Positions 1 to 5,848 of a stretch of DNA of 10,345 nucleotides are shown in pieces. Origin of the DNA: Actinomycetota bacterium (GTDB lineage: Bacteria; Actinomycetota; Acidimicrobiia; IMCC26256; JACDBD01). How positions within the stretch are numbered: position 1 is the stretch's first letter; each line of letters opens with the position of its first letter. The stretch spans positions 1 to 10,345 of the forward strand of contig JACDBD010000087.1 in assembly GCA_013695115.1 (NCBI GenBank). Reading direction: 5' to 3'. The notes beneath the pieces are model-generated. The model did no database searches, had not been told where the DNA came from, and worked only from the letters and a program-made list of their open reading frames with translations. The translations under genes were made by a program, and so were the position numbers.

Positions 1-510
1 GAGCACGGTGACGTCCAGGCCGCGTCCCCGGCAGGTGCTCGCCACCTCGCTGCCGATGAACCCGGCGCCCACCACCACGACCCGCGGGCCCCGTTCGAGC
101 TCGGCGCGGATCGCGAGGCAGTCGTCGAGGGTCCGCAGGGTGAAGATGCCTGGGAGCGGGGGTGTCCCGGGGAGCTGGCGCGGCGTCGAGCCGGTGGCGA
201 TCACGACGCCGTCGAAGTCCACGCGCTCGCCGTCGTCCAGCACGACCGTACGACCATCTCGGTCGAGGCGCACCGCCCGGCGACCGAGGCGGAGGTCGAG
301 CCGCAGCTCGTCGTACGGCTGCTTGCGCAGCCAGGTCTGGTCGGGCTCCCATTCCCCCGCCAGCAGCTCCTTCGAGAGCGGGGGGCGGTCGTAGGGAAGA
401 TGCGGCTCGGCGCCGATCAGGCTGAGCCGGCCGTCGAAGCCCTCGCGGCGGAACGTCTCGCAGGCACGCAGCCCGGCCAGCGATGCGCCGACGACCGCGA
501 TCGCGCGCAA
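1..510 (-). CDS. FAD-dependent ferredoxin reductase, N-terminal 170 residues (partial, runs off left edge)
   Basis: The minus strand encodes an uninterrupted 170-residue N-terminal part of a pyridine-nucleotide-disulfide oxidoreductase of the ferredoxin/rubredoxin-reductase type, which passes electrons from NAD(P)H through FAD to a ferredoxin. Visible motifs are an FAD-binding dinucleotide loop VVGASLAG (residues 6-13), the family motif PYDRPPLSKELL (about residues 41-52), the ATG motif VIATGSTPR near residue 110, and the NAD(P)-binding loop VVVVGAGFIGSE near residue 150. The C-terminal half lies beyond the window. The frame is open back to the ferredoxin stop codon, and the only common start codon in that space is TTG at 510-508, so the start is TTG unless a rarer codon is used. 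No strong ribosome binding site is seen. It lies 18 bases downstream of the ferredoxin on the same strand, which suggests co-transcription and a dedicated partner. Family assignment is firm; the final oxygenase partner is unknown. Confidence 0.88.
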   Translation of the reverse strand, partial: MRAIAVVGASLAGLRACETFRREGFDGRLSLIGAEPHLPYDRPPLSKELLAGEWEPDQTWLRKQPYDELRLDLRLGRRAVRLDRDGRTVVLDDGERVDFDGVVIATGSTPRQLPGTPPLPGIFTLRTLDDCLAIRAELERGPRVVVVGAGFIGSEVASTCRGRGLDVTVL

Positions 511-528
511 GCGCTCAGGCGTCGTCGC

Positions 529-720
529 TCAATCCTCGATCGAGATCGCCCGGGTCGGGCATTGCCGCACCGCCTCCTCCACCTTCGGACGGAGCTCCTC
601 CGGCGGCGTCTCGTTCAGGATGTAGAGGAAGCCGTCGTCGCGCACCTCGAAGACCTCGGGCGCGATCCCCATGCACACGGCGTTGCTGTTGCACTTGTCG
701 AAATCGACGGCGACTCGCAT
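529..720 (-). CDS. [3Fe-4S]-type ferredoxin, 63 aa, with Asn at the variable cluster position
   Basis: This is a 63-residue acidic ferredoxin. Cysteines at 10, 16 and 54 (the last followed by Pro55) form the pattern C-X5-C-Xn-C-P of actinobacterial single-cluster [3Fe-4S] ferredoxins, which donate electrons to cytochromes P450 and related oxygenases. The position where a [4Fe-4S] protein would carry a further cysteine, midway between C10 and C16, is Asn13; in this family the residue there varies and tunes redox potential. The start is the ATG at 720-718, with a weak GGGA about five bases upstream. The reductase fragment follows in the same direction, making a ferredoxin/reductase pair. The gene is divergent from the acyl-CoA synthetase at 825, so oxidation and CoA activation may share a promoter region. 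The role is predicted from the family; the partner oxygenase is not in view. Confidence 0.92.
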   Translation of the reverse strand: MRVAVDFDKCNSNAVCMGIAPEVFEVRDDGFLYILNETPPEELRPKVEEAVRQCPTRAISIED

Positions 721-824
721 CGGTCCCGGACATTAGCGCCGGGAACTAGCCCGAATCCTGACTCCGGCGTCATACTGACGACGCCCCGGCCCTTCCGGAG
801 CCCGTCTCCCCGAAAGACTGGTGC
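721..824. promoter_or_regulatory. Divergent intergenic region between the ferredoxin and acyl-CoA synthetase genes
   Basis: These 104 bases separate two divergent starts and should hold both promoters. On the minus strand a TAATGT hexamer (735-730) fits the actinobacterial -10 consensus TANNNT and ends nine bases before the ferredoxin ATG, so that transcript would have almost no leader. On the plus strand CATACT (771-776) is the best -10-like hexamer before the synthetase, giving a leader of about 40 bases. No convincing -35 boxes or operator dyads are seen. These are consensus matches by eye only. Confidence 0.35.
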
Positions 825-3056
825 ATGCCGCCCGAGACCGCCCTTCCACCCGTCGACGTCAGCGGCCGACCGCTGCGCCTGCGCGACGTCGACCTCGACC
901 GGTTCCTGCATCCGCGAACGGTGGCGGTGATCGGCGCGTCGGATGCGTCGCGCAAGCCCAACGCCGCCATGACCCGCAAGCTCAAGAGCTGGGCCGACGG
1001 GCACGGGGCGACGTTCTATCCCGTCCATCCCGAGTACGACACGGTCGCGGGCGAGCGTTGCTACCCGACGATCTTCGGCGTGCCCGGCGACATCGACCTC
1101 GCGGTCATCCTGACCGGCCGCGCCGTCGAGAGCTTCGAGGAGGTGCTCCAGCGCAAGGCCGCGTTCGCGGTGATCTTCGCCGCCGGGTTCTCCGAGATCG
1201 GCGGCGAGGGAGCCGAGCTCGAAGCGTCGTTGTCGGCGCTGGTCCAGAGCGGCGACACCCGCGTCCTCGGTCCCAACACCAACCTCAACGCGTTCGAGGA
1301 CTTCCGCGCCGACCTCGAGGGTCCGTCGATCGCCCTGATCACCCAGAGCGGGCACCAGGGCCGACCGGTGTTCCAGGGCCAGGAGCTCGGCATCCGCCTC
1401 TCCCACTGGGCGCCGACGGGCAACGAGGTCGACCTCGAGCTGGCCGACTTCGTCCGCCACTTCGCCGACCAGCCCGAAGTCGGTGTGATCGCGGCGTACG
1501 TCGAGGGCTTCAAGGACGGGCGCACGCTCATGCTCGCGGCCGACCACGCCGCTCGGCTGCGCAAGCCGATCGTCGCCGTGAAGGTCGGGCGCAGCGACGA
1601 GGGCCGGTCGATGGCGCACGCGCACACCGGCCACCTGACCGGCTCCGACGCGGTCACCTCGGCGGTGTTCCGCCAGTTCGGGATCACGCGCGCCGACGGG
1701 CTCGATGACCTCCTCGAGACCGCGGCGGCCTTCGCCCGCACGAAGCCGCCCGCGGGCACCGGCGTGTGCGTGTACGCGATCTCGGGCGGTACCGGCGCGC
1801 ACATGGCCGACATGCTGGCGGCGGCAGGGGTGCGGCTCCCCCCGCTTTCGGCCGAGACCCAGCGGGTCTTGTACGACGGGCTCATCCCTTCGTACCTGCG
1901 GGTGTCGAACCCGGTCGATTGCGGCGGCCCGCCGGTGGCGGACGCGCGGGGCCGCAAGATCCTGGACACGATCCTCGCCGACCCCGACGTGGACGCGCTG
2001 GTCGTCCCGATCACGGGCGCGGTCGAAATGTTCAGCGAGCCGTTCACCCGCGACCTGGTCGAGGTGGCGCGGACGACCGACAAGCCGGTGTTCGTCGTGT
2101 GGGGAGCGCCCGCCGGCACCGACGATACCTACTACCTCCGTCTGCTCGACGGCGGGCTGCCGGTCTTCCGGAGCTTCGGGAACTGCGTCAAAGCCGTCAC
2201 CGCGTACCTGGACTACTGGGCGTTCACAGCTCGGTACCGCTCGCCGTTCGACGACGCGCCCGCCGAGCCCCTGCCGGCCGCCGCGACGGCGCGACGGTTG
2301 CTCGGCCAGGCGGGATCCGGGGGTGCGCTCTCGGAGCACGTCTCGAAGGAGCTGGTCGAGGCGTACGGGATCGCCCGCACCCGCGACACGCTGTGCGCGA
2401 GCGCGGACGACGCGGTAGAGGCGGCCGAGGCGATCGGGTTCCCGGTGGTGATGAAGGTCTCCGCGCCCGCGCTGTCGCACAAGAGCGACCTCGGGCTGGT
2501 GCGGGTGGGCGTGACCTCGGCCGCCGAGGTACGGGCCACCTACGGCGAGCTGATGGGCACGGCACGGGGGACGGGGGGCGAAGATGTCTCGCCCGACGGC
2601 GTGCTCGTATGCGAGACAGTGTCGGACGGCGTGGAGACGGTGGTGGGCGTGTCGGAGGACGAGTTGTTCGGGCCGGTGGTGATGGTCGGACTGGGAGGGA
2701 TCCTGGTGGAGGTGCTCGGAGATGTGGCCTTCGGGGTGCCGCCCTTCGGGCGGGACGAGGCCGACCGCATGGTGCGCGAGCTGAAGGGCTTCCCGCTGCT
2801 CGACGGGGCGCGGGGGGCGCCGCCCGCCGACGTGGACGCGCTGGTCGACGTGATCATGAAGGTCCAGCGCCTCGCCCTCGACCTCGCCGACCCGTCCGAC
2901 GTCGGCCTGGCCGAGCTCGACCTCAACCCACTCGTCGTGCGGCCCAAGGGTCAGGGCGCGGTCGCGCTCGACGCACTGGCCGTTAGGAGTGGAGCGGAGC
3001 CCTGGCCGGGCGGCCGGGAGGGCGCAGCGGAGCGACCCATGAAGAAGGCCCGATGA
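825..3056 (+). CDS. NDP-forming acyl-CoA synthetase (acetate--CoA ligase/ACD family, fused alpha-beta), 743 aa
   Basis: The protein is a fused succinyl-CoA-synthetase-like acyl-CoA ligase, which makes an acyl-CoA from a carboxylic acid, CoA and ATP through acyl-phosphate and phosphohistidine intermediates, giving ADP. An N-terminal CoA-binding Rossmann domain (about 24-130, with VAVIGASDASRKPN) is followed by the ligase domain with LITQSG (171-176). The AHTG motif carries His267, in the position of the phosphorylated histidine. An ATP-grasp domain occupies about 500-715, with VVMKVSAP (Lys544), SHKSD and a late ELDLNPLVV motif (697-705). Length is usual for the fused family. The last 23 residues form a Gly/Arg/Glu-rich tail outside the domains. 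The ATG at 825 starts the protein just before the conserved domain; the ribosome binding site is weak. It overlaps the next gene by ATGA, implying translational coupling. The family uses acetate, pimelate, ferulate and other acids, so the substrate cannot be named. Confidence 0.92.
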   Translation: MPPETALPPVDVSGRPLRLRDVDLDRFLHPRTVAVIGASDASRKPNAAMTRKLKSWADGHGATFYPVHPEYDTVAGERCYPTIFGVPGDIDLAVILTGRAVESFEEVLQRKAAFAVIFAAGFSEIGGEGAELEASLSALVQSGDTRVLGPNTNLNAFEDFRADLEGPSIALITQSGHQGRPVFQGQELGIRLSHWAPTGNEVDLELADFVRHFADQPEVGVIAAYVEGFKDGRTLMLAADHAARLRKPIVAVKVGRSDEGRSMAHAHTGHLTGSDAVTSAVFRQFGITRADGLDDLLETAAAFARTKPPAGTGVCVYAISGGTGAHMADMLAAAGVRLPPLSAETQRVLYDGLIPSYLRVSNPVDCGGPPVADARGRKILDTILADPDVDALVVPITGAVEMFSEPFTRDLVEVARTTDKPVFVVWGAPAGTDDTYYLRLLDGGLPVFRSFGNCVKAVTAYLDYWAFTARYRSPFDDAPAEPLPAAATARRLLGQAGSGGALSEHVSKELVEAYGIARTRDTLCASADDAVEAAEAIGFPVVMKVSAPALSHKSDLGLVRVGVTSAAEVRATYGELMGTARGTGGEDVSPDGVLVCETVSDGVETVVGVSEDELFGPVVMVGLGGILVEVLGDVAFGVPPFGRDEADRMVRELKGFPLLDGARGAPPADVDALVDVIMKVQRLALDLADPSDVGLAELDLNPLVVRPKGQGAVALDALAVRSGAEPWPGGREGAAERPMKKAR
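3001..3018 (+). repeat. GC-rich hairpin inside the 3' end of the acyl-CoA synthetase gene
   Basis: A CCTGGCCG arm, GG loop and CGGCCGGG arm give an eight-pair stem with one G-T wobble. It lies within the codons for the unusual C-terminal tail, about 35 bases before the next start codon. It may be a chance product of GC-rich DNA, or it may mark former intergenic sequence now read in frame. Confidence 0.35.
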
Positions 3057-3871
3057 GTCTCGAGGACGAGCTGCAGTACCGGGTCGAAGACGGGATTGCG
3101 TGGATCACGCTGAACCGCCCCGACGCCGGCAACGCGTTCACCCAGGACATCCGCAACCGGATGATCGACCTGTGCAACGAGGCCAGCGTCGCCCTCGACG
3201 TGCGCGCCGTGGTCATCGGGGCCGCCGGCGACCGGCACTTCTGCACCGGGGCCGATCTCCGTTCCCGCGCACAGCCGGCTCCGCCCCCCGAGGGCGTGCC
3301 CGAGCGCGTCGCCGGCGATGCCGCCCGCCTGATCCGTATCGGGATCCAGCGCATGATCGGTGCGATCCTCGATTGCGAGAAGCCGGTGCTGTGCGCGCTG
3401 AACGGGACCGCCGCCGGGGGCGGCGCCCAGATCGTCCTGGCCTGCGACCTCATCGTCGCCGCCGAGCACGCCCGCATCATCCAGGTGTTCGTGCGCCGCG
3501 GGCTCATCCCCGACGGCGGCGGGACCTACCTCCTCCCCCGCCAGATCGGCCTCCAGAAGGCGAAGGAGCTCGTCTTCTTCGGCGACGATCTGACCGCGCC
3601 CGAGGCCGAGCGTCTCGGCCTCGTGAACAAGGTGGTGCCAGGCAAGGAACTCGACGCCACGGTCGCGGAATGGGCCCGGCGCCTCGCCGCCGGGCCGACG
3701 ACGGCGATCGGGTTCGCCAAGCGCCTCCTCAACCGCTCACTCGACGTCGACCGCACGACCCTGTTCGAGGAAGAGGCGATGCTGGTCGAGATGGTTGCCG
3801 CGACCGAGGACTCCACCGAGGGTGTGGCGTCCTTCATCGAGCGGCGGCCGCCCGAGTTCAAGGGCTGGTGA
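3053..3871 (+). CDS. Enoyl-CoA hydratase/isomerase, PaaG-like crotonase, 272 aa
   Basis: This is a crotonase-fold protein of full family length acting on an enoyl-CoA thioester. Oxyanion-hole segments are visible at FCTGADL (63-69) and NGTAAGGGAQ (117-126). The catalytic region reads QVFVRRGLIPDGGGT (144-158): the glutamate equivalent to Glu144 of rat mitochondrial hydratase is replaced by Phe146, while Asp154 lies in the GLIPD-GGT motif shared with the isomerase PaaG. Glu172 (KAKEL) occupies the second hydratase glutamate position. The C-terminal EGVASFIERRPPEFKG also resembles PaaG. It could therefore be a double-bond isomerase rather than a simple hydratase; the crotonase fold itself is certain. 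Its ATG overlaps the stop of the acyl-CoA synthetase, so the two proteins are probably made together and act in sequence. Seventy-six bases with a hairpin separate it from the thiolase-fold gene. Confidence 0.93.
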   Translation: MSLEDELQYRVEDGIAWITLNRPDAGNAFTQDIRNRMIDLCNEASVALDVRAVVIGAAGDRHFCTGADLRSRAQPAPPPEGVPERVAGDAARLIRIGIQRMIGAILDCEKPVLCALNGTAAGGGAQIVLACDLIVAAEHARIIQVFVRRGLIPDGGGTYLLPRQIGLQKAKELVFFGDDLTAPEAERLGLVNKVVPGKELDATVAEWARRLAAGPTTAIGFAKRLLNRSLDVDRTTLFEEEAMLVEMVAATEDSTEGVASFIERRPPEFKGW

Positions 3872-3907
3872 GCGCAGCGGCCTCGTGCGGAGGCGCGTCC
3901 CGAAGGG

Positions 3908-3930
3908 CGGCGGCAGGTACCCTGCCGCCG
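3908..3930 (+). repeat. Perfect 10-bp hairpin with TAC loop, copy 1, upstream of the thiolase-fold gene
   Basis: CGGCGGCAGG (3908-3917), loop TAC, CCTGCCGCCG (3921-3930) forms ten uninterrupted G-C/A-T pairs. The core GCAGGTACCCTGC is identical to the one in copy 2 at 5161-5183. The hexamer TACCCT (3918-3923) also fits the TANNNT -10 consensus, and transcription from it would begin close to 3930, some 17 bases before the ATG. The element could be an internal promoter with an overlapping operator, an RNA processing or attenuation hairpin, or a small dispersed repeat. Confidence 0.75.
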
Positions 3931-3936
3931 AGCGCC

Positions 3937-3940
3937 GGAG
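3937..3940 (+). promoter_or_regulatory. Ribosome binding site GGAG deciding the thiolase-fold start
   Basis: GGAG lies seven bases before the ATG at 3948. The reading frame stays open far upstream through the hairpin into the end of the preceding gene. The ribosome binding site and the onset of conserved sequence (TAIVGIGQTAFG) both favour 3948 over any upstream start. Confidence 0.7.
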
Positions 3941-3947
3941 CCATGTG

Positions 3948-5105
3948 ATGGCGGGACCCATCACCGACAAGACCGCGATCGTCGGGATCGGCCAGACCGC
4001 GTTCGGCAAGGGCCTGCCCGACTCCGAGCTGTCGCTGGCCTGTCAGGCGATCTCGCTCGCCATCGACGACGCCGGGTTGTCGCCGGGAGACGTCGACGGC
4101 CTGGCCATGTTCTCGATGGAGGAGGGGCGCGAGGTCGACGTCGCCCGCAGCGTCGGCCTGGGCGACATCAGCTTCTTCTCCGAGATCGGGTACGGCGGCG
4201 GGGCCGGGTGCGGCGTCGTCGGGCACGCGGCGATGGCCGTCGCCACCGGCCAGTGCCAGGTCGCGGTCGGCTGGCGGGCGCGCAAGCGCGCCGCCAAGAC
4301 GAGCCGCCCATGGGCCCAGGTGAGCCGGCGCATCACCGGGCACTGGCAGTGGAGCCGTCCGTGGGGGGTGGTGCGCCCGGTCGACGAGATCGCCATGCTC
4401 ACCCGCCGCTACATGCACGAGTACGGCGCGACCCGCGACCATCTCGCCAACGTCGCGTTGGCGGCCCGCAAGCACGCTAACCGCAACCCGGCCGCGACCA
4501 TGTACGAGAAGCCCCTCACCCGCGAGCAGTACATGGAGGGGCGCTGGATCTCCGAACCGCTGTGCCTGTACGACAACTGCCTCGAGACCGACGGCGCGCT
4601 CGCGGTCGTGGTCACCTCGGCGGAGCGGGCCCTCGACCTCCCCCACCCGCCCGCGTACATCCACTCGTTCGCCCAGGGTCTCCCCCGCCAGCACCAGACG
4701 ATGACCAACTACTTCTGCGAGGACCCCCTGCGGGGTCCGGCGTGGGCGTGCGCCGACGCGCTGTGGCGCACGGCCGACTTCGGACCCGCCGACGTGAAGG
4801 TGGCGCAGCTCTACGACGCGTTCAGCCCGCTGATCGTGCTGTCGCTCGAGGGCTACGGGTTCTGCGAGCGGGGCGAGGGCGGTCCGTTCACCGACGACGG
4901 CAACATCGAGTGGCCCGACGGCCGCCTGCCCGTCAACACGTCGGGTGCGGGCATGAGCGAGGCGTACGTGCACGGCTTCAACCTCGTGCTCGAAGGCACG
5001 CGGCAGATGCGGGGCACGTCGACCAGCCCGGTCGACGGCGCCGACACCTGCCTCGTCACCAGCGGCGAGGGCGTGCCCACCAGCGCCCTGCTGCTGCGGA
5101 AGTGA
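3948..5105 (+). CDS. Thiolase-fold lipid-transfer-type protein, probable Ltp2-like retro-aldolase, 385 aa
   Basis: The protein has the thiolase/SCP-x fold from AIVGIGQTAFG (residues 9-19) to the C-terminal TSGEGVPTSALLL. Alignment by eye at ATG (98-100) places Gly84, not cysteine, at the thiolase nucleophile; Cys88 is four residues further on. The usual C-terminal GHP histidine motif is replaced by MSEAYVHG. Tyr289 (LYDAFS) and Tyr340 (SEAY) are 51 residues apart, close to the spacing of the two catalytic tyrosines I recall for Ltp2 (294 and 344), a lyase that cleaves steroid side-chain acyl-CoAs by retro-aldol reaction. Ltp2-type enzymes require a DUF35 partner, and the next gene is exactly that. 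I infer an aldol lyase, with a degraded thiolase or condensing enzyme as the alternative. It follows the synthetase/hydratase genes and has its own ribosome binding site and upstream hairpin. Confidence 0.85.
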   Translation: MAGPITDKTAIVGIGQTAFGKGLPDSELSLACQAISLAIDDAGLSPGDVDGLAMFSMEEGREVDVARSVGLGDISFFSEIGYGGGAGCGVVGHAAMAVATGQCQVAVGWRARKRAAKTSRPWAQVSRRITGHWQWSRPWGVVRPVDEIAMLTRRYMHEYGATRDHLANVALAARKHANRNPAATMYEKPLTREQYMEGRWISEPLCLYDNCLETDGALAVVVTSAERALDLPHPPAYIHSFAQGLPRQHQTMTNYFCEDPLRGPAWACADALWRTADFGPADVKVAQLYDAFSPLIVLSLEGYGFCERGEGGPFTDDGNIEWPDGRLPVNTSGAGMSEAYVHGFNLVLEGTRQMRGTSTSPVDGADTCLVTSGEGVPTSALLLRK

Positions 5106-5160
5106 TGCAAGCGGCACGACCAACACGCATGCGCGGGACTTGGCGTCCGAGCGAGCGCCC

Positions 5161-5183
5161 GCGGCGCAGGTACCCTGCGCCGC
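5161..5183 (+). repeat. Perfect 10-bp hairpin with TAC loop, copy 2, upstream of the DUF35 gene
   Basis: GCGGCGCAGG (5161-5170), loop TAC, CCTGCGCCGC (5174-5183) gives ten perfect pairs. Compared with copy 1, arm positions 1, 2, 4 and 5 differ, yet each change is compensated in the opposite arm. TACCCT (5171-5176) again fits a -10 box. The element ends 19 bases before the GTG start of the DUF35 gene, almost the same distance as copy 1 from its gene. Confidence 0.75.
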
Positions 5184-5186
5184 AGC

Positions 5187-5194
5187 GAGGGAGG
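5187..5194 (+). promoter_or_regulatory. Strong ribosome binding site GAGGGAGG deciding the DUF35 GTG start
   Basis: A purine-rich Shine-Dalgarno sequence ends eight bases before an in-frame GTG at 5203. The frame also has an ATG at 5140, but starting there would translate the whole hairpin and the ribosome binding site, giving an alanine/arginine-rich leader with no family counterpart. The GTG start is preferred. Confidence 0.75.
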
Positions 5195-5202
5195 CAGTAG
5201 AG

Positions 5203-5637
5203 GTGGAGTCCGGTCTGTTGCTTCCCGACGTCGAGGACCCGGACGCGGCGCCGTTCTGGGCCGGCACCGCGCGCGGTGAGCTACTCGTGCAGGCGTGCGG
5301 GAAGTGCGGCGCGTGGCGCATGCCGCCCCGCCCGATGTGCCCTGCGTGCCGGTCGCTCGAGAGCACCTGGATCGCAACCTCGGGCCGGGGCACCGTGTGG
5401 TCGTTCGTCGTCCCCCATCCCCCGCTGCTGCCCGCGTACGCCGAGCTCGCGCCCTACAACGCCATCGTCGTCGCGCTCGAGGAGGACCCGACCATCCGCT
5501 TCGTAGGGAACCTGGTCACGTCACCCGAGGGGCCGATCGACGAGGTCGACCCCGCGAGCATCGAGATCGGCGAACCCGTCCGCGTGGTCTTCGCCCCGGT
5601 CGAGGACGTCCACCTCCCCCGCTGGGTTCGCGCCTGA
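5203..5637 (+). CDS. DUF35 Zn-ribbon/OB-fold acyl-CoA-binding partner protein, 144 aa
   Basis: This is a typical small DUF35 protein: a rubredoxin-like zinc ribbon with C32-X2-C35-X10-C46-X2-C49, then an OB fold (about 58-140, with GRGTVWSFVV and YNAIVVALEEDP). Such proteins bind CoA esters and serve as obligate partners of thiolase-fold enzymes, for example the DUF35 part of ChsH2 with Ltp2 and the DUF35 bridge in archaeal thiolase/HMG-CoA synthase complexes. All four zinc cysteines are intact. It lies 97 bases after the thiolase-fold gene, which strongly suggests that the two products form one complex. The GTG start at 5203 is chosen on the strong ribosome binding site. It is the last gene of the plus-strand run; terminator-like palindromes follow at once. 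Confidence 0.92.
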   Translation: MESGLLLPDVEDPDAAPFWAGTARGELLVQACGKCGAWRMPPRPMCPACRSLESTWIATSGRGTVWSFVVPHPPLLPAYAELAPYNAIVVALEEDPTIRFVGNLVTSPEGPIDEVDPASIEIGEPVRVVFAPVEDVHLPRWVRA

Positions 5638-5642
5638 CTGTC

Positions 5643-5687
5643 CGCGTCCGGACGCGCCGCACCCCCGCCGGGGGGAGGCGGGGGTGC
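5643..5687. terminator. Double palindrome, probable bidirectional terminator between convergent genes
   Basis: A perfect 14-base palindrome CGCGTCCGGACGCG (5643-5656) is followed by an 11-bp perfect stem: GCACCCCCGCC (5659-5669), a seven-base loop, then GGCGGGGGTGC (5677-5687). The structure sits six bases after the DUF35 stop and 23 bases from the stop of the opposing small ORF. There is no U-tract on either side, as is common in high-GC actinobacteria, so intrinsic termination is plausible but not certain. Confidence 0.7.
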
Positions 5688-5710
5688 GTACGACTCGGGC
5701 GGGAGAGGAT

Positions 5711-5848
5711 TCAGGCCGCCTGGCGGGACTCCTCGGGACGCTCGTCGCGGTCGGCTCGGAGGTCGGCGAGGGTCCGCTCCCAGGAGAGCTGGCGACGGAT
5801 CCACGCCAGGGCCTGCTCTTTGCCCTCGGGGGTCGTGGTCTCGCGCAT
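5711..5848 (-). CDS. Small charged helical protein, 45 aa, function unknown
   Basis: A short ORF begins at ATG 5848-5846, with AGGTGG five bases upstream as a good ribosome binding site; an in-frame GTG three codons earlier is an alternative start. The 45-residue product starts MRETTTPEGKEQALAWIRR and is rich in Arg, Glu and Asp. The central stretch WIRRQLSWERTLADLRADRD would make an amphipathic helix with two tryptophans. It has no signal peptide, membrane segment or metal motif. I do not recognise the family. Support comes from the ribosome binding site, a good promoter-like sequence upstream (TTGACA, 18 bases, GATACT), and a terminator-like structure just beyond its stop. It is divergent from the MerR-type gene and shares its control region, so regulation by that protein is likely. 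It could be a small regulatory or adaptor peptide; nothing visible decides this. Confidence 0.6.
   Translation of the reverse strand: MRETTTPEGKEQALAWIRRQLSWERTLADLRADRDERPEESRQAA

Noticed and set aside
8..749. Plus-strand open frames opposite the reductase and ferredoxin
   Set aside because: They are serine/arginine-rich low-complexity translations; the minus strand carries complete flavoprotein and ferredoxin motifs over the same bases.
615..2480. Long minus-strand open frame opposite the acyl-CoA synthetase
   Set aside because: It is an antisense shadow of high-GC codon bias: no recognisable domain, arginine-rich low-complexity translation, and it overlaps both the ferredoxin and the well-supported synthetase gene.
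3795..3947. Longer N-terminus for the thiolase-fold protein starting at 3795
   Set aside because: It would read out of frame through the end of the crotonase gene and the hairpin; the ATG at 3948 has a good ribosome binding site and begins the conserved domain.
5140..5202. ATG at 5140 as the DUF35 start
   Set aside because: It would translate the perfect hairpin and the ribosome binding site; the GTG at 5203 fits family length and has GAGGGAGG at the right distance.
3858..5393. 511-codon minus-strand frame opposite the thiolase-fold gene
   Set aside because: Composition is repetitive Arg/Ala/Val/Gly with no motif, while the plus strand encodes conserved thiolase-fold and DUF35 proteins there.
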